Shown here piece by piece: positions 1 to 7,332 of a DNA stretch of 10,109 bases; positions within the stretch are counted from its first letter, which is position 1; each line of letters starts with the position of its first letter. The stretch is from an uncultured Pseudomonadota bacterium (GTDB lineage: Bacteria > Pseudomonadota > Alphaproteobacteria > RUG11792): the NCBI GenBank assembly GCA_902796745.1, contig CADBQC010000069.1, positions 1 to 10,109 on the forward strand. Reading direction: 5' to 3'. Both the position numbers and the translations under genes were made by a program. Under the pieces are notes generated by a model. The model was not told where the DNA came from, did no database searches, and was given only the letters and a program-made list of their open reading frames with translations.

Positions 1-267
1 ATAGGCATGACCCAGGGGCTTATAGGTTCGATAATAGCGAAATTAGCTCCAAAAAATCTAATCGGTTCTGCATTTGCGATATTTTATGGCATCGAAGGTT
101 TGATATTATTGCTCTCAAATAACCTAGCCGGCTTTTCATCAGACCTGGCGAAAGCGATGCAAATACAAGGGACTGCGGCTCCATTTATTTGTGGTGCTCT
201 ATTCAGTTTTGCATCGATTATGTATATATATTCTTGGATACAGCGTGAAAAAGGCATCAGCATTTAA
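1..267 (+). CDS. MFS transporter, C-terminal end (5' truncated by window edge)
   Basis: This is the tail of a major facilitator superfamily permease; substrate unknown. The frame is open from base 1, so the ATG at base 7 is an internal codon and not a demonstrated start. About 88 residues are visible. They begin with the motif G-x-T-Q-G-L near the end of one transmembrane helix, followed by the loop residues APKNLIGSAFAIF, which match the conserved 'AP..LRGTAFGIF' loop before TM11 in many DHA-type transporters. Two hydrophobic helices follow (about window residues 27-42 and 60-80), then a short charged tail, WIQREKGISI. The stop is TAA at 265-267. Such carriers sit in the inner membrane and use an ion gradient. 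Family assignment is fairly safe; substrate cannot be given from the tail. Confidence 0.8.
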   Translation: MGMTQGLIGSIIAKLAPKNLIGSAFAIFYGIEGLILLLSNNLAGFSSDLAKAMQIQGTAAPFICGALFSFASIMYIYSWIQREKGISI

Positions 268-327
268 CTAAATATTAACATTCAAGAATTAGAATATTCG
301 CATAAGAGTATTGTTCTCGGGGTTAAT

Positions 328-1518
328 ATGAAAAGAATATTTAATATACAAAGATTATTTGTTATGGCGTGCTGTATAGCAACAGCCTACGGGGATACTG
401 ATGCGAAAGTGGCGACGATTAACAATTCCACACCGCAACAAAAAATTACAAAAGAAGGTCTAGATAAGCTAACAGAACAATTAGCGAAAGAACAAAACTA
501 TGACACAGTAAAGTATCCGCATATGGCTACGAACAATTATCAAAATTCCATAAAGGAAGCAATTAAATTGGCAATACGAGAAAAAGTTTATACTGCCCCT
601 GGAGCTGAGCAATTGAAAGACATCTTTGATGATACAATTGGTAATGAAGAAACAGAAAATTATTTAATACTGCGCTTCCTCTGTAAATACATGCAAAATC
701 AAGGAAATAGTCTTGACCTTGCGACACAACGTTTGCACGAATTATTTAATAAACGTTTGCAGAATGTTAAAATATTTGCAAAAGTCGCGGATATTGAACA
801 TTTACTGAAGCAAAATTCATCTGAATTAGCTGACAAATTACGAGCATTGACTCCAGCAGAGCCAGCAGTTACTGCAACAAAACCAGGAGCTCAGACTGTG
901 GCAACTGCAAATGCCACAACGGCAACGATGGAAGGAGCAAAGGATATATTCGAATTTATCAAAAGCAAAATGGGGTCTGAAAAAGATTATGGCAAGATTT
1001 GTAATGCGCTTATACAACAAATGCCCGTACAAGCTAAAACAGAAATCTTAAATATCTCAGGCGATATCATAAATACAGTTATAAGCGAGAAGCAACAGGG
1101 CAATACTCCGTTGGCTGTTAATTGGAGATTTTCAGTTGATGATGCCGGAAATTTGCAAAAATATATCTCTGAACTTTCGAAAAGCTTGAACAATGCTAGC
1201 GTCCAAGCAAAGAAATCTGCGTGCCTCTTATCGGAAAATTTGAGCGCTACTAAGGATGGAGTAGCAACAACATCTGGTATTGACTTGCTAACGACTAATA
1301 TCAGTGTCAAATCTCTTTCGGATGTAAAATTTATGCTAGGAATTGCCAGGTTACAAATTCTTATGGCAGTACTAAGTAAACACAATGTTCTTATCGTAGA
1401 TCTAGCAGGATTAAATTTACCTAAAGAACAATTTGCTATAATCAGTCAGATTTATGCAACAGAGTTGACAAATCCTCTAATAAAAGGTAGAATGAAGAAG
1501 GTATTGTTCGTTATCTAA
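328..1518 (+). CDS. Unrecognised exported protein, 396 aa
   Basis: I do not recognise this family. The N-terminus reads as a Sec signal peptide: basic MKRIFNIQR, a short hydrophobic stretch LFVMACCIATAYG, and a plausible cleavage site after Ala-Tyr-Gly at residue 22, so the product is probably periplasmic or secreted. A largely helical, charged region (about 35-175) is followed by an Ala/Thr/Pro-rich linker (about 176-206) and a second helical domain to the end. No catalytic motif is apparent. The start at 328 has a weak GGGG ribosome binding site at 319-322 and a 60-base gap after the transporter. The last residues (MKKVLFVI) are oddly hydrophobic, and another frame gives a more protein-like ending, so the true C-terminus is uncertain. 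A strong promoter for the next gene is embedded in the 3' end. An envelope or host-directed role is only a guess from the export signal. Confidence 0.75.
   Translation: MKRIFNIQRLFVMACCIATAYGDTDAKVATINNSTPQQKITKEGLDKLTEQLAKEQNYDTVKYPHMATNNYQNSIKEAIKLAIREKVYTAPGAEQLKDIFDDTIGNEETENYLILRFLCKYMQNQGNSLDLATQRLHELFNKRLQNVKIFAKVADIEHLLKQNSSELADKLRALTPAEPAVTATKPGAQTVATANATTATMEGAKDIFEFIKSKMGSEKDYGKICNALIQQMPVQAKTEILNISGDIINTVISEKQQGNTPLAVNWRFSVDDAGNLQKYISELSKSLNNASVQAKKSACLLSENLSATKDGVATTSGIDLLTTNISVKSLSDVKFMLGIARLQILMAVLSKHNVLIVDLAGLNLPKEQFAIISQIYATELTNPLIKGRMKKVLFVI
1465..1493 (+). promoter_or_regulatory. Near-consensus sigma-70 promoter for murF-mraY
   Basis: TTGACA at 1465-1470 matches the -35 consensus exactly. 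TAGAAT at 1488-1493 matches five of six bases of the -10 box, and the spacer is 17 bases. Transcription would start near base 1500 and give a leader of about 114 bases before the murF ATG. The site lies inside the final codons of the preceding unknown gene, which would let murF and mraY be expressed independently of it. Called from sequence only. Confidence 0.6.
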
Positions 1519-1613
1519 CGATGGCGAGCGGTATCTACTCCTAATAAAAAATAGACACAGGTACCATTACTTATGATACAATCCAAGGTAGCTTTCTGGT
1601 TCTGAAAATTGAT

Positions 1614-2975
1614 ATGAGAATTACTCATGAAATTTTAGCAGAAGCCCTTGGATTGAGCGAATATTTACCATTTGTTGCTGATAAAATTTCGATCGATTCA
1701 CGCAGTGTCAAGCTTGGGGATATTTTTATAGCCATCAACAGAGGACATGAGTTCGTCAATGAAGCCATAAATTCTGGGGCAAGCTTGGTAATAATTGACA
1801 ACAGGAAGTACGAAGTCCCAGGGAAAAGTCTCATAGTTGATAATACAACTAAAGCACTGAAAAATATCGGGAATTGCATAAGATCCAAGACAGAACTGAA
1901 AAATTTAATTGCAGTGACCGGAAGCGTCGGAAAGACATCGACAAAATTTTGGCTAAATTCACTTCTAAGCCATAAATACAATTCATTCTGTAGTTCAGGA
2001 AATTATAACACTAGATACGGGGTGGCACTCTCTTTGTGCCAACTTGAATACGGCACGGATTTCGGAATTTTTGAAATAGGTTCAAATCATGCTGGTGAAA
2101 TTGCCGAACTTTCTGAATATCTGAAGCCTGACATAGGTGTTATAACAAACATCTTTGAATCTCATATTGGTAATTTCGGTGACAAACAGTCTTTAGCTCG
2201 CGAAAAAATATCGATCGTTAAAGGAATAAAATCTGGAGGCATTTTGATTTTCGATGGAGATTCTGAATTTGTGACAAATATACAAAACGAAGCAGAATGC
2301 AGACATTTGCAGACATTTGCAGTCGGATTTTCCAAAAGTTGCGATTTTTCAATCGTTTCCTGCCAAAATACGCTTCCGCAAGCCACAGACGTAGAGCTAA
2401 AAACTCCAGGAGGTATCCTGAAATACACCTTACCATTTAGGGAAAAGCATTTAGTGTATGTAAGCGCAATGCTAGTGGCAATAATTTGGGCAATGAAATT
2501 GCCGATATTTGAATTTCTGCCATTTATAAAAGATTTATCTAAGATAGAAGGACGAGGCAATGTCGAAAAATATGTATTTCGTGGCAAAACGATTGAGGTG
2601 ATTAACGATTGCTATAACGCAAGTCCTACTGCTGTGTTAGGAGCAATTGAAAATTTGCAATCATTGCCAAATGCCTCGAAAGTTGCGATTATTGGACAAA
2701 TGAAAGAATTAGGGCAATATGAAACCCATTATCATCAGCTAGTTGCCGAAAAACTGCGAACATCAAACTTTGAACACGTTTTTTTTATAGGAGATAAAAA
2801 TCTCTGGAAAATTATGGGAAGCAAAAAAAATACACAATGTTTTCCAAAACTTGATAATTTTGTTATTGAAGAGATATTAAAAATGATTCAGAATAATAGC
2901 GTAGTTTTGCTTAAGGGGTCTCGTAGCCTCGAACTAGATAAATTTATTAAATATATAAAATGTTCTATAACTTAG
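1614..2975 (+). CDS. murF: UDP-N-acetylmuramoyl-tripeptide--D-alanyl-D-alanine ligase (MurF)
   Basis: MurF joins D-Ala-D-Ala to UDP-MurNAc-tripeptide with ATP in the cytoplasm, the last soluble step before lipid I. The 453 residues match the family length. An N-terminal substrate domain (1-95; note SIDSRSVKLGDIF at 26-38) precedes the ATP-binding core with P-loop GSVGKTST at 103-110. Next come the SGNYNTRYGVALSL segment (128-141), FEIGSNHAGEI (153-163) and ITNIFESHIG (178-187). The C-terminal Mur ligase domain has NDCYNASPTA (331-340), GQMKELG (361-367) and LLKGSRSLELDKF (432-444). No residue expected to be essential looks lost. The ATG at 1614 lacks a clear ribosome binding site; the frame is open upstream only to TAA at 1545, and this ATG gives a normal MurF N-terminus. 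It overlaps mraY by 16 bases, which implies translational coupling. murE is not upstream, unlike the common dcw order. Confidence 0.97.
   Translation: MRITHEILAEALGLSEYLPFVADKISIDSRSVKLGDIFIAINRGHEFVNEAINSGASLVIIDNRKYEVPGKSLIVDNTTKALKNIGNCIRSKTELKNLIAVTGSVGKTSTKFWLNSLLSHKYNSFCSSGNYNTRYGVALSLCQLEYGTDFGIFEIGSNHAGEIAELSEYLKPDIGVITNIFESHIGNFGDKQSLAREKISIVKGIKSGGILIFDGDSEFVTNIQNEAECRHLQTFAVGFSKSCDFSIVSCQNTLPQATDVELKTPGGILKYTLPFREKHLVYVSAMLVAIIWAMKLPIFEFLPFIKDLSKIEGRGNVEKYVFRGKTIEVINDCYNASPTAVLGAIENLQSLPNASKVAIIGQMKELGQYETHYHQLVAEKLRTSNFEHVFFIGDKNLWKIMGSKKNTQCFPKLDNFVIEEILKMIQNNSVVLLKGSRSLELDKFIKYIKCSIT
2300..2323 (+). repeat. 10-base tandem duplication inside murF
   Basis: The unit AGACATTTGC occurs twice in direct succession, followed by the first two bases of a third copy, within codons for RHLQTFAV (about residues 230-237). 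The frame remains open through it. The segment lies in a variable surface part of MurF. Confidence 0.7.
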
Positions 2976-4051
2976 TTTATAAATTTTTTTGTACAGATTA
3001 TTCGTTTCTGAACGTTCTCAAATATGTCACTTTTAGGTCAATTTGCGCATTTTTGATTGCATTTTGTTTCGTTTTGCTGATTGGAAATAAATTCATCTTT
3101 TTTCTGCGCGCTCATCAAAAAAATGGACAACCAATACGCGAGGATGGTCCTCAGACACATTTAAATACCAAAAAGGGCATACCAACTATGGGGGGGGTAC
3201 TGATAATTTTAGTAGTCGTACTCAGTTCTTTATTACTCGGAGATCTTGCAAATACCTGGTTATGGTTATGCTTAAGTATTTTTATTGGTTTTGGGCTCAT
3301 TGGAGCAATGGACGATTATCGCAAAGTCAGCAAAAATGATTATCATGGTATGCCAGGCAAAACTAAGTTTTTGCTACAATCCATAGTTGCTATGCTCTGT
3401 TGCTTTGTATCAATAAAAGTTTGCAGTTTTTCTGGAAATACAAGCATTTTTGTCCCTATATTCAAAAATTTTTGCATTGACCTCGGATATTTCTTCGTAG
3501 TATGGGCAATATTTGTTACGGTTGGGAGTTCAAATGCGGTGAACCTGACCGATGGTTTAGACGGACTTGCGATAGGACCAGTAATAATTTCATCGATATG
3601 CCTAGCAATTATAGCTTACCTCACCGGAAACATAATTTTTGCAGAATATCTACATATGCAGTATGTTCCTGGCATGTCAGAAGTTTGCGTGTTTCTAAGT
3701 GCGTTGGTTGGAGCAAGTCTTGGGTTTATGTGGTTCAATGCTCCACCTGCAAAAGTTTTTATGGGAGACACTGGTTCAGTAGCAATAGGAGGAGCATTAG
3801 GTTTTATATCCGTAATATCGAAGCACGAGTTTATTTATGCCCTAATAGGCGGAGTATTTGTGCTTGAGACAATTTCGGTGATAATGCAGGTTATGTATTA
3901 CAAGTTGACCGGAAAACGCATTTTTTTAATGGCGCCAATCCACCATCATTTTGAAAAAAAAGGATGGTCAGAATCAACTGTAGTATTCAGATTTTGGATA
4001 ATCTCGATGGTTCTTGGCATAATAAGTCTCGCCTTACTCAAGGTGAGATGA
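2960..4051 (+). CDS. mraY: Phospho-N-acetylmuramoyl-pentapeptide transferase (MraY)
   Basis: MraY transfers phospho-MurNAc-pentapeptide from UDP to undecaprenyl phosphate, making lipid I at the inner membrane. The 363 residues match the family, with about ten hydrophobic helices. Visible signatures are GQPIREDGPQTHL (56-68), KKGIPTMGG (71-79), the Asp pair in GAMDDYRKV (D118, D119), NAVNLTDGLDGLAIGP (192-207), the catalytic Asp in VFMGDTGSVAIGG (D270), and the triple His in APIHHHFEKKGW (328-330). All active-site residues known from the family are present. The start falls inside murF with no visible ribosome binding site, so translation probably depends on murF. The expected next dcw gene, murD, is missing: a convergent sensor kinase gene follows 18 bases after the stop. 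Identity is secure. Confidence 0.97.
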   Translation: MFYNLVYKFFCTDYSFLNVLKYVTFRSICAFLIAFCFVLLIGNKFIFFLRAHQKNGQPIREDGPQTHLNTKKGIPTMGGVLIILVVVLSSLLLGDLANTWLWLCLSIFIGFGLIGAMDDYRKVSKNDYHGMPGKTKFLLQSIVAMLCCFVSIKVCSFSGNTSIFVPIFKNFCIDLGYFFVVWAIFVTVGSSNAVNLTDGLDGLAIGPVIISSICLAIIAYLTGNIIFAEYLHMQYVPGMSEVCVFLSALVGASLGFMWFNAPPAKVFMGDTGSVAIGGALGFISVISKHEFIYALIGGVFVLETISVIMQVMYYKLTGKRIFLMAPIHHHFEKKGWSESTVVFRFWIISMVLGIISLALLKVR

Positions 4052-4069
4052 GCTTATCTCCCGAAAAAA

Positions 4070-5380
4070 TTAAGAATTATATGGTAGTGTTACGACAAAG
4101 CAAGCCCCGGGGTAATTGACAGAGTTAGTGGCTCTAATGCTTCCGCTATGAGCGATAATAGCATCTCGAGCTATGCTTAATCCCAATCCCACACCTTCAT
4201 CTAAGCTATGAGTTCTTGCTTCGTTCCCGGTTTTAAATGGCAAAAATAAATTTTCTGCGCTCTCCTCATCAATGCCATATCCATTATCTTCAAAAGCAAT
4301 TATGATTTCATTGTTCATCTTAGCGATATTTATGTAGAGATGAGTTGAATGCTTTTTTGCATTGGAGATAATATTCATAAACGCACGTTTCAAAGACACA
4401 CATTTTATTGGCATTGTGATATCTGTATTTCCAGAAATGTTTACAGCAAAATCATCCAGTTGGTAATCATTCGCTATTTCAGAAATAAACGAATAAATAT
4501 TTTTATGTACTGGAATTTCTCTATTTTGTTCAAATGCGTGCAAAGTGAAACTTTCTGTCATACTTATCATCATATTAACGTCGCGTTTAAGCCATTCTGT
4601 TTCTTTCGTTTTTGGCATTAGAGATAACTGCAATTTCATTTTTGTCAAAGGAGTTCGAAGATCGTGAGATATACCAGCGAGTATTCTCATCCTGTTATTC
4701 ATAAGCTCATTTACTCGAATTTTCATTTGACAAAAGGCATTACCAGCTTCTCGGATTTCCAATGCTCCCTCCGGGATGTAATCAGTATCAAATCCCTTCC
4801 CAAATTCAGTTACCGCCTTTGCAAGCCTGCGTATAGGTCTGATTTGATTTTTTAAAAATATGAATGATATGAGGAGAAAAACAATACTAGATATGATACC
4901 ACTACCGAGTACTATCGCTATTATTTTGATATATAAAATCTTCCTTAAAAAAGATATTTTATAAATTTCCGAATTATTACTGGAAGGAATGTATATATCC
5001 ATATTTTGATTTTCGGTGTCTATGTAATAATTTGTGTACCCCTTTTTCTGAATTGCTTTTTTAAGTGCCCTATATGCTTGATGATTTTTTGCAATACCCT
5101 GCTTTCGCAACTTTGCATCATTCAGGATTTCAACTTCTATGTTCATACTTTTTTTCAATTCGTCTATATATTCCTTATCGCAGTTCATATCTAAAAGGCG
5201 AGTTATGGCACTAGCTTCTCCCGCCATTCTCGTCGAAATTATGCCGAGAATTGTTTGAGTGTATTTTTCAAAAAATATAATGCCAATTATGGATTGTGAA
5301 AGGATGACCGGAGCTATAAGAATTAAAAAAAATCGCCCAAAGAGGCTTTTCGGCAACACTTGTTTTAGGTAATTCTTCAT
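4070..5380 (-). CDS. envZ: EnvZ-type sensor histidine kinase
   Basis: A 436-residue inner-membrane sensor kinase with EnvZ architecture. TM1 is at about 17-38, a short periplasmic sensor region at 39-149, TM2 at about 150-176, and a HAMP linker at about 177-230 (NQIRPIRRLAKAV). The dimerisation domain carries the phospho-accepting His239 in ILAGISHDLRTPLTKMKLQL, very close to the EnvZ H-box. The ATP-binding domain shows the N-box NIISNAKKHS (337-346), G1 box EDNGYGID (364-371), LPFKTGNEART (380-390) and G2 box GVGLGLS (396-402). All look functional. EnvZ homologues phosphorylate OmpR-type regulators in osmotic or envelope signalling, but no regulator gene adjoins it here. The gene converges on mraY and diverges from ctpA, sharing its upstream region. 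No strong ribosome binding site is seen. The symbol reflects domain type; the signal it senses is unknown. Confidence 0.88.
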   Translation of the reverse strand: MKNYLKQVLPKSLFGRFFLILIAPVILSQSIIGIIFFEKYTQTILGIISTRMAGEASAITRLLDMNCDKEYIDELKKSMNIEVEILNDAKLRKQGIAKNHQAYRALKKAIQKKGYTNYYIDTENQNMDIYIPSSNNSEIYKISFLRKILYIKIIAIVLGSGIISSIVFLLISFIFLKNQIRPIRRLAKAVTEFGKGFDTDYIPEGALEIREAGNAFCQMKIRVNELMNNRMRILAGISHDLRTPLTKMKLQLSLMPKTKETEWLKRDVNMMISMTESFTLHAFEQNREIPVHKNIYSFISEIANDYQLDDFAVNISGNTDITMPIKCVSLKRAFMNIISNAKKHSTHLYINIAKMNNEIIIAFEDNGYGIDEESAENLFLPFKTGNEARTHSLDEGVGLGLSIARDAIIAHSGSIRATNSVNYPGACFVVTLPYNS

Positions 5381-5473
5381 TAAGGATACTCAATTTATCA
5401 AAAGGCGTACTTTATCTTGTATCATAGAAGAATGAGAAGGTGTATAAAAAGTTTTTCTCCGTATAGCGCAAAA
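5381..5473. promoter_or_regulatory. Shared divergent upstream region of sensor kinase and ctpA
   Basis: These 93 bases must hold the start signals for both divergent genes. On the plus strand TATCAT at 5420-5425 is a possible -10 box, with a poor -35 (TTATCA at 5395-5400) at a long 19-base spacing. I see no good minus-strand promoter and no convincing operator repeat. If ctpA actually starts at 5417 or 5432 the region is shorter. Confidence 0.3.
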
Positions 5474-6652
5474 ATGACAAACCTTTATAAAGTGCTTAGT
5501 TTAATATTTTTTTTACCCCTGATTGTATCCTCATGCAAAAAAGAGCGGCATGATTTAGAATTTTCTGTTGATTTGCTCAATACAAATGATCTTATAAGGG
5601 AAGTAATTGAGGAAATTCAGACGAACTATGCAGATAATATCGCACGAGAAAAGTTAGAAATAGGCGCGATAAATGGCATGTTACAAGTTTTAGATGAATA
5701 TTCCCTTTACATACCAAATGAAGAATTCAACGCATACAACCAAACAACGCGAGGAATGTTTCTCGGGCTTGGAATAGAAATAAAACAAATTGCGGAAGGC
5801 ATAGAAATACAATCCGTCATTGATGAAAGCCCTGCTGCAAATGCCGGAATAAAGCCACTTGACGTTATCACGCAAATTGATAACAAAAGCGTTTCTAAAA
5901 TGTCACCTAAGCAAATAGCATCTAGGCTTGGAGCAGATTCTGCATTAAAAGTGAAATTGGTTTTGCTGAGAAATAAAAACGAGACATTCGAGGTGAATGT
6001 GCAAAAATCCGTTATTCAACTATGCAGTGTAAAAACTGAATTCTTGAATGATGTCGCTGTTATTAAGATAAATTATTTTAACGATGGCACATTGGTTGCG
6101 GTATCTCAGGCTATCAAGAAGGTCAATAAGAAAAAGCCGGTTGGTGTGATTATAGATTTGCGCAATAACCCTGGAGGTCTTTTAGAGCAAGCTGTTAGTG
6201 TTGCGGACTTGTTCTTAGCCAATAAAAAAATCGTCGAGATCAAGTCACGGAATATTGAAGAATCAAAAGTCATATTTTCCGATGAGATAGATTTATTAAA
6301 TAATTTGCCAATGGTTGTTTTAATCAATTCAAACACAGCGTCTGGAGCAGAACTTTTAGCCTCAGCATTAGGCGAAAACAAAAGAGCGGTTCTTATAGGA
6401 GAAAAAACTTATGGCAAAGGTTCTATGCAAACGGTCATACCAATTCCCGGTCGTGGGGCAATAAAACTAACGACAGCTTATTTCATATCGCCAAATGGCA
6501 ATACCATAACTCATCAAGGAATTGTTCCGGATATAGAAATTAAACAAGAACAATCGCCATTATCACAGGATTCCGTGACTTTGCGAGCTATGGATTTGCT
6601 ACATGGTCTAACAGCATTAACAACAGATGCGAAAACTCAGCAAACTCAATAA
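5474..6652 (+). CDS. ctpA: Carboxyl-terminal processing protease, S41 family, predicted lipoprotein
   Basis: A PDZ-containing serine protease of the CtpA/Prc type, which trims envelope proteins from their C-termini. With the ATG at 5474 it has 392 residues and begins MTNLYKVLSLIFFLPLIVSSC, a lipoprotein signal with lipobox V-S-S-C and lipidated Cys21. The frame is open upstream to a TTG at 5417 and an ATG at 5432, but those starts would bury the signal behind a basic leader, so I prefer 5474, although no clear ribosome binding site supports any of them. Visible parts: an N-terminal helical segment; a PDZ domain at about 95-175 (FLGLGIEIKQ, ESPAANAGIKPLDVI); VIIDLRNNPGG at about 225-235; the catalytic Ser290 in NTASGAELLASAL; and Lys315 in KTYGKGSMQT. 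The Ser-Lys dyad is intact. It is divergent from the sensor kinase and converges on the alkD-like gene, with one base between stops. Confidence 0.9.
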   Translation: MTNLYKVLSLIFFLPLIVSSCKKERHDLEFSVDLLNTNDLIREVIEEIQTNYADNIAREKLEIGAINGMLQVLDEYSLYIPNEEFNAYNQTTRGMFLGLGIEIKQIAEGIEIQSVIDESPAANAGIKPLDVITQIDNKSVSKMSPKQIASRLGADSALKVKLVLLRNKNETFEVNVQKSVIQLCSVKTEFLNDVAVIKINYFNDGTLVAVSQAIKKVNKKKPVGVIIDLRNNPGGLLEQAVSVADLFLANKKIVEIKSRNIEESKVIFSDEIDLLNNLPMVVLINSNTASGAELLASALGENKRAVLIGEKTYGKGSMQTVIPIPGRGAIKLTTAYFISPNGNTITHQGIVPDIEIKQEQSPLSQDSVTLRAMDLLHGLTALTTDAKTQQTQ

Positions 6653-6666
6653 TTTATCGCTTTTTT
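6629..6666 (+). terminator. Possible weak rho-independent terminator of ctpA
   Basis: GCGA at 6629-6632 pairs with TCGC at 6657-6660. Two further A-T pairs follow across one mismatch, the loop is about 17 bases, and six T residues follow at 6661-6666. The stem overlaps the ctpA stop codon and the first bases of the convergent gene's 3' end. The stem is short and the loop large, so the call is weak. Confidence 0.25.
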
Positions 6667-7316
6667 ATCCATTCCAACGCATAATTTTTCGTTATGCTAG
6701 AAATATTTTGATGTTCTTTTATAAATTCTATAACGACGTCCGGATCATATTTGCTTATTTCTCTCAACATCCATCCACAAGCCTTATGTATCAAGTAGTG
6801 TTCATGAGTTATAAACTTTCCACATAACTCTATTGTTGGCATAAAGTTTCCTGCCTTTATAAGCGCTAGTGTCGCCACAATTGCAATTCTGTTCTCCCAG
6901 AAATTATCTGAATCTGACAGTTGGTGTATAGAAGAGGTATCACCAGTTATGCAAACATATTTTCCGATGATGTGAGGAGCAGAACAATCAACTAAATCCC
7001 AATTATTGATATACTGTACGTTGTCTGAATATAGAGATTTTACGCGGTTCATATCAGAAAAAAATTTATGCTTCAAAATAATTAGGGCGACGAACCTTGC
7101 CTCATGTAATTTGTTTTGTAGCAATTTTTCGCATTCTTCGTAAGAAAGACTAGCATGTGCTTTTGCGATTTTTCTAAGCGCAGGGTAGCTTGTTCCACAT
7201 ATAGTATCACCCTCGCCATATCCACCAGGTTTGATTTGTAACGCCGTAATAAATATCTTTGGTACCAATTCAGGCTTGTTGGCCAGTATTTCTGATACGA
7301 TGTCATTATGCAACAT
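6654..7316 (-). CDS. DNA alkylation repair protein, AlkD-type DNA glycosylase
   Basis: A 220-residue all-helical protein of the DNA_alkylation_repair (AlkC/AlkD HEAT-like) family, which excises positively charged alkylated bases such as N3-methyladenine and N7-methylguanine. Diagnostic segments are PGGYGEGDTICGT (30-42), HEARFVALIIL (71-81), NNWDLVDCSAPHIIGKY (104-120), FWENRIAIVATLALI (139-153) and LIHKACGWMLREISK (175-189). Residues corresponding to the key positions of Bacillus cereus AlkD (Trp109, Asp113, Arg148, Trp187) appear as Trp106, Asp110, Arg143 and Trp182. The C-terminal segment, usually 'MPRTxLRYAIE', reads NISSITKNYALEWIKK, so the tail has drifted. The ATG at 7316 follows a good AAGG ribosome binding site and lies 16 bases after the recR stop, making this the third gene of the aroK-like/recR unit. 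Family assignment is firm; activity on DNA is inferred from the retained residues. Confidence 0.9.
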   Translation of the reverse strand: MLHNDIVSEILANKPELVPKIFITALQIKPGGYGEGDTICGTSYPALRKIAKAHASLSYEECEKLLQNKLHEARFVALIILKHKFFSDMNRVKSLYSDNVQYINNWDLVDCSAPHIIGKYVCITGDTSSIHQLSDSDNFWENRIAIVATLALIKAGNFMPTIELCGKFITHEHYLIHKACGWMLREISKYDPDVVIEFIKEHQNISSITKNYALEWIKKR

Positions 7317-7332
7317 AATGCCTTTACCTTAG

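Noticed and set aside
268..327. Promoter between the transporter and the exported protein (TTAACA at 275, TAGAAT at 290)
   Set aside because: The two boxes are only nine bases apart, and no -10 box lies at proper spacing from TTAACA.
987..1385. Minus-strand open frame of 132 codons opposite the unknown exported gene
   Set aside because: It lies wholly within a longer plus-strand gene that has a signal peptide; it looks like an antisense shadow.
3502..3867. Plus-strand open frame of 121 codons inside mraY
   Set aside because: mraY is unmistakable in the other frame across this span; the Cys/Ser/Arg-rich translation is a frame shadow.
4045..4060. Hairpin GAGAT...ATCTC across the mraY stop codon, considered as a bidirectional terminator between convergent genes
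   Set aside because: The stem is only five or six pairs and no T-run follows it in either direction; the A/T-run lies on the wrong side.
5417..5473. Upstream TTG (5417) or ATG (5432) as the ctpA start
   Set aside because: Either would add a basic leader in front of an otherwise textbook lipoprotein signal, and neither has a well-spaced ribosome binding site. Not fully excluded.
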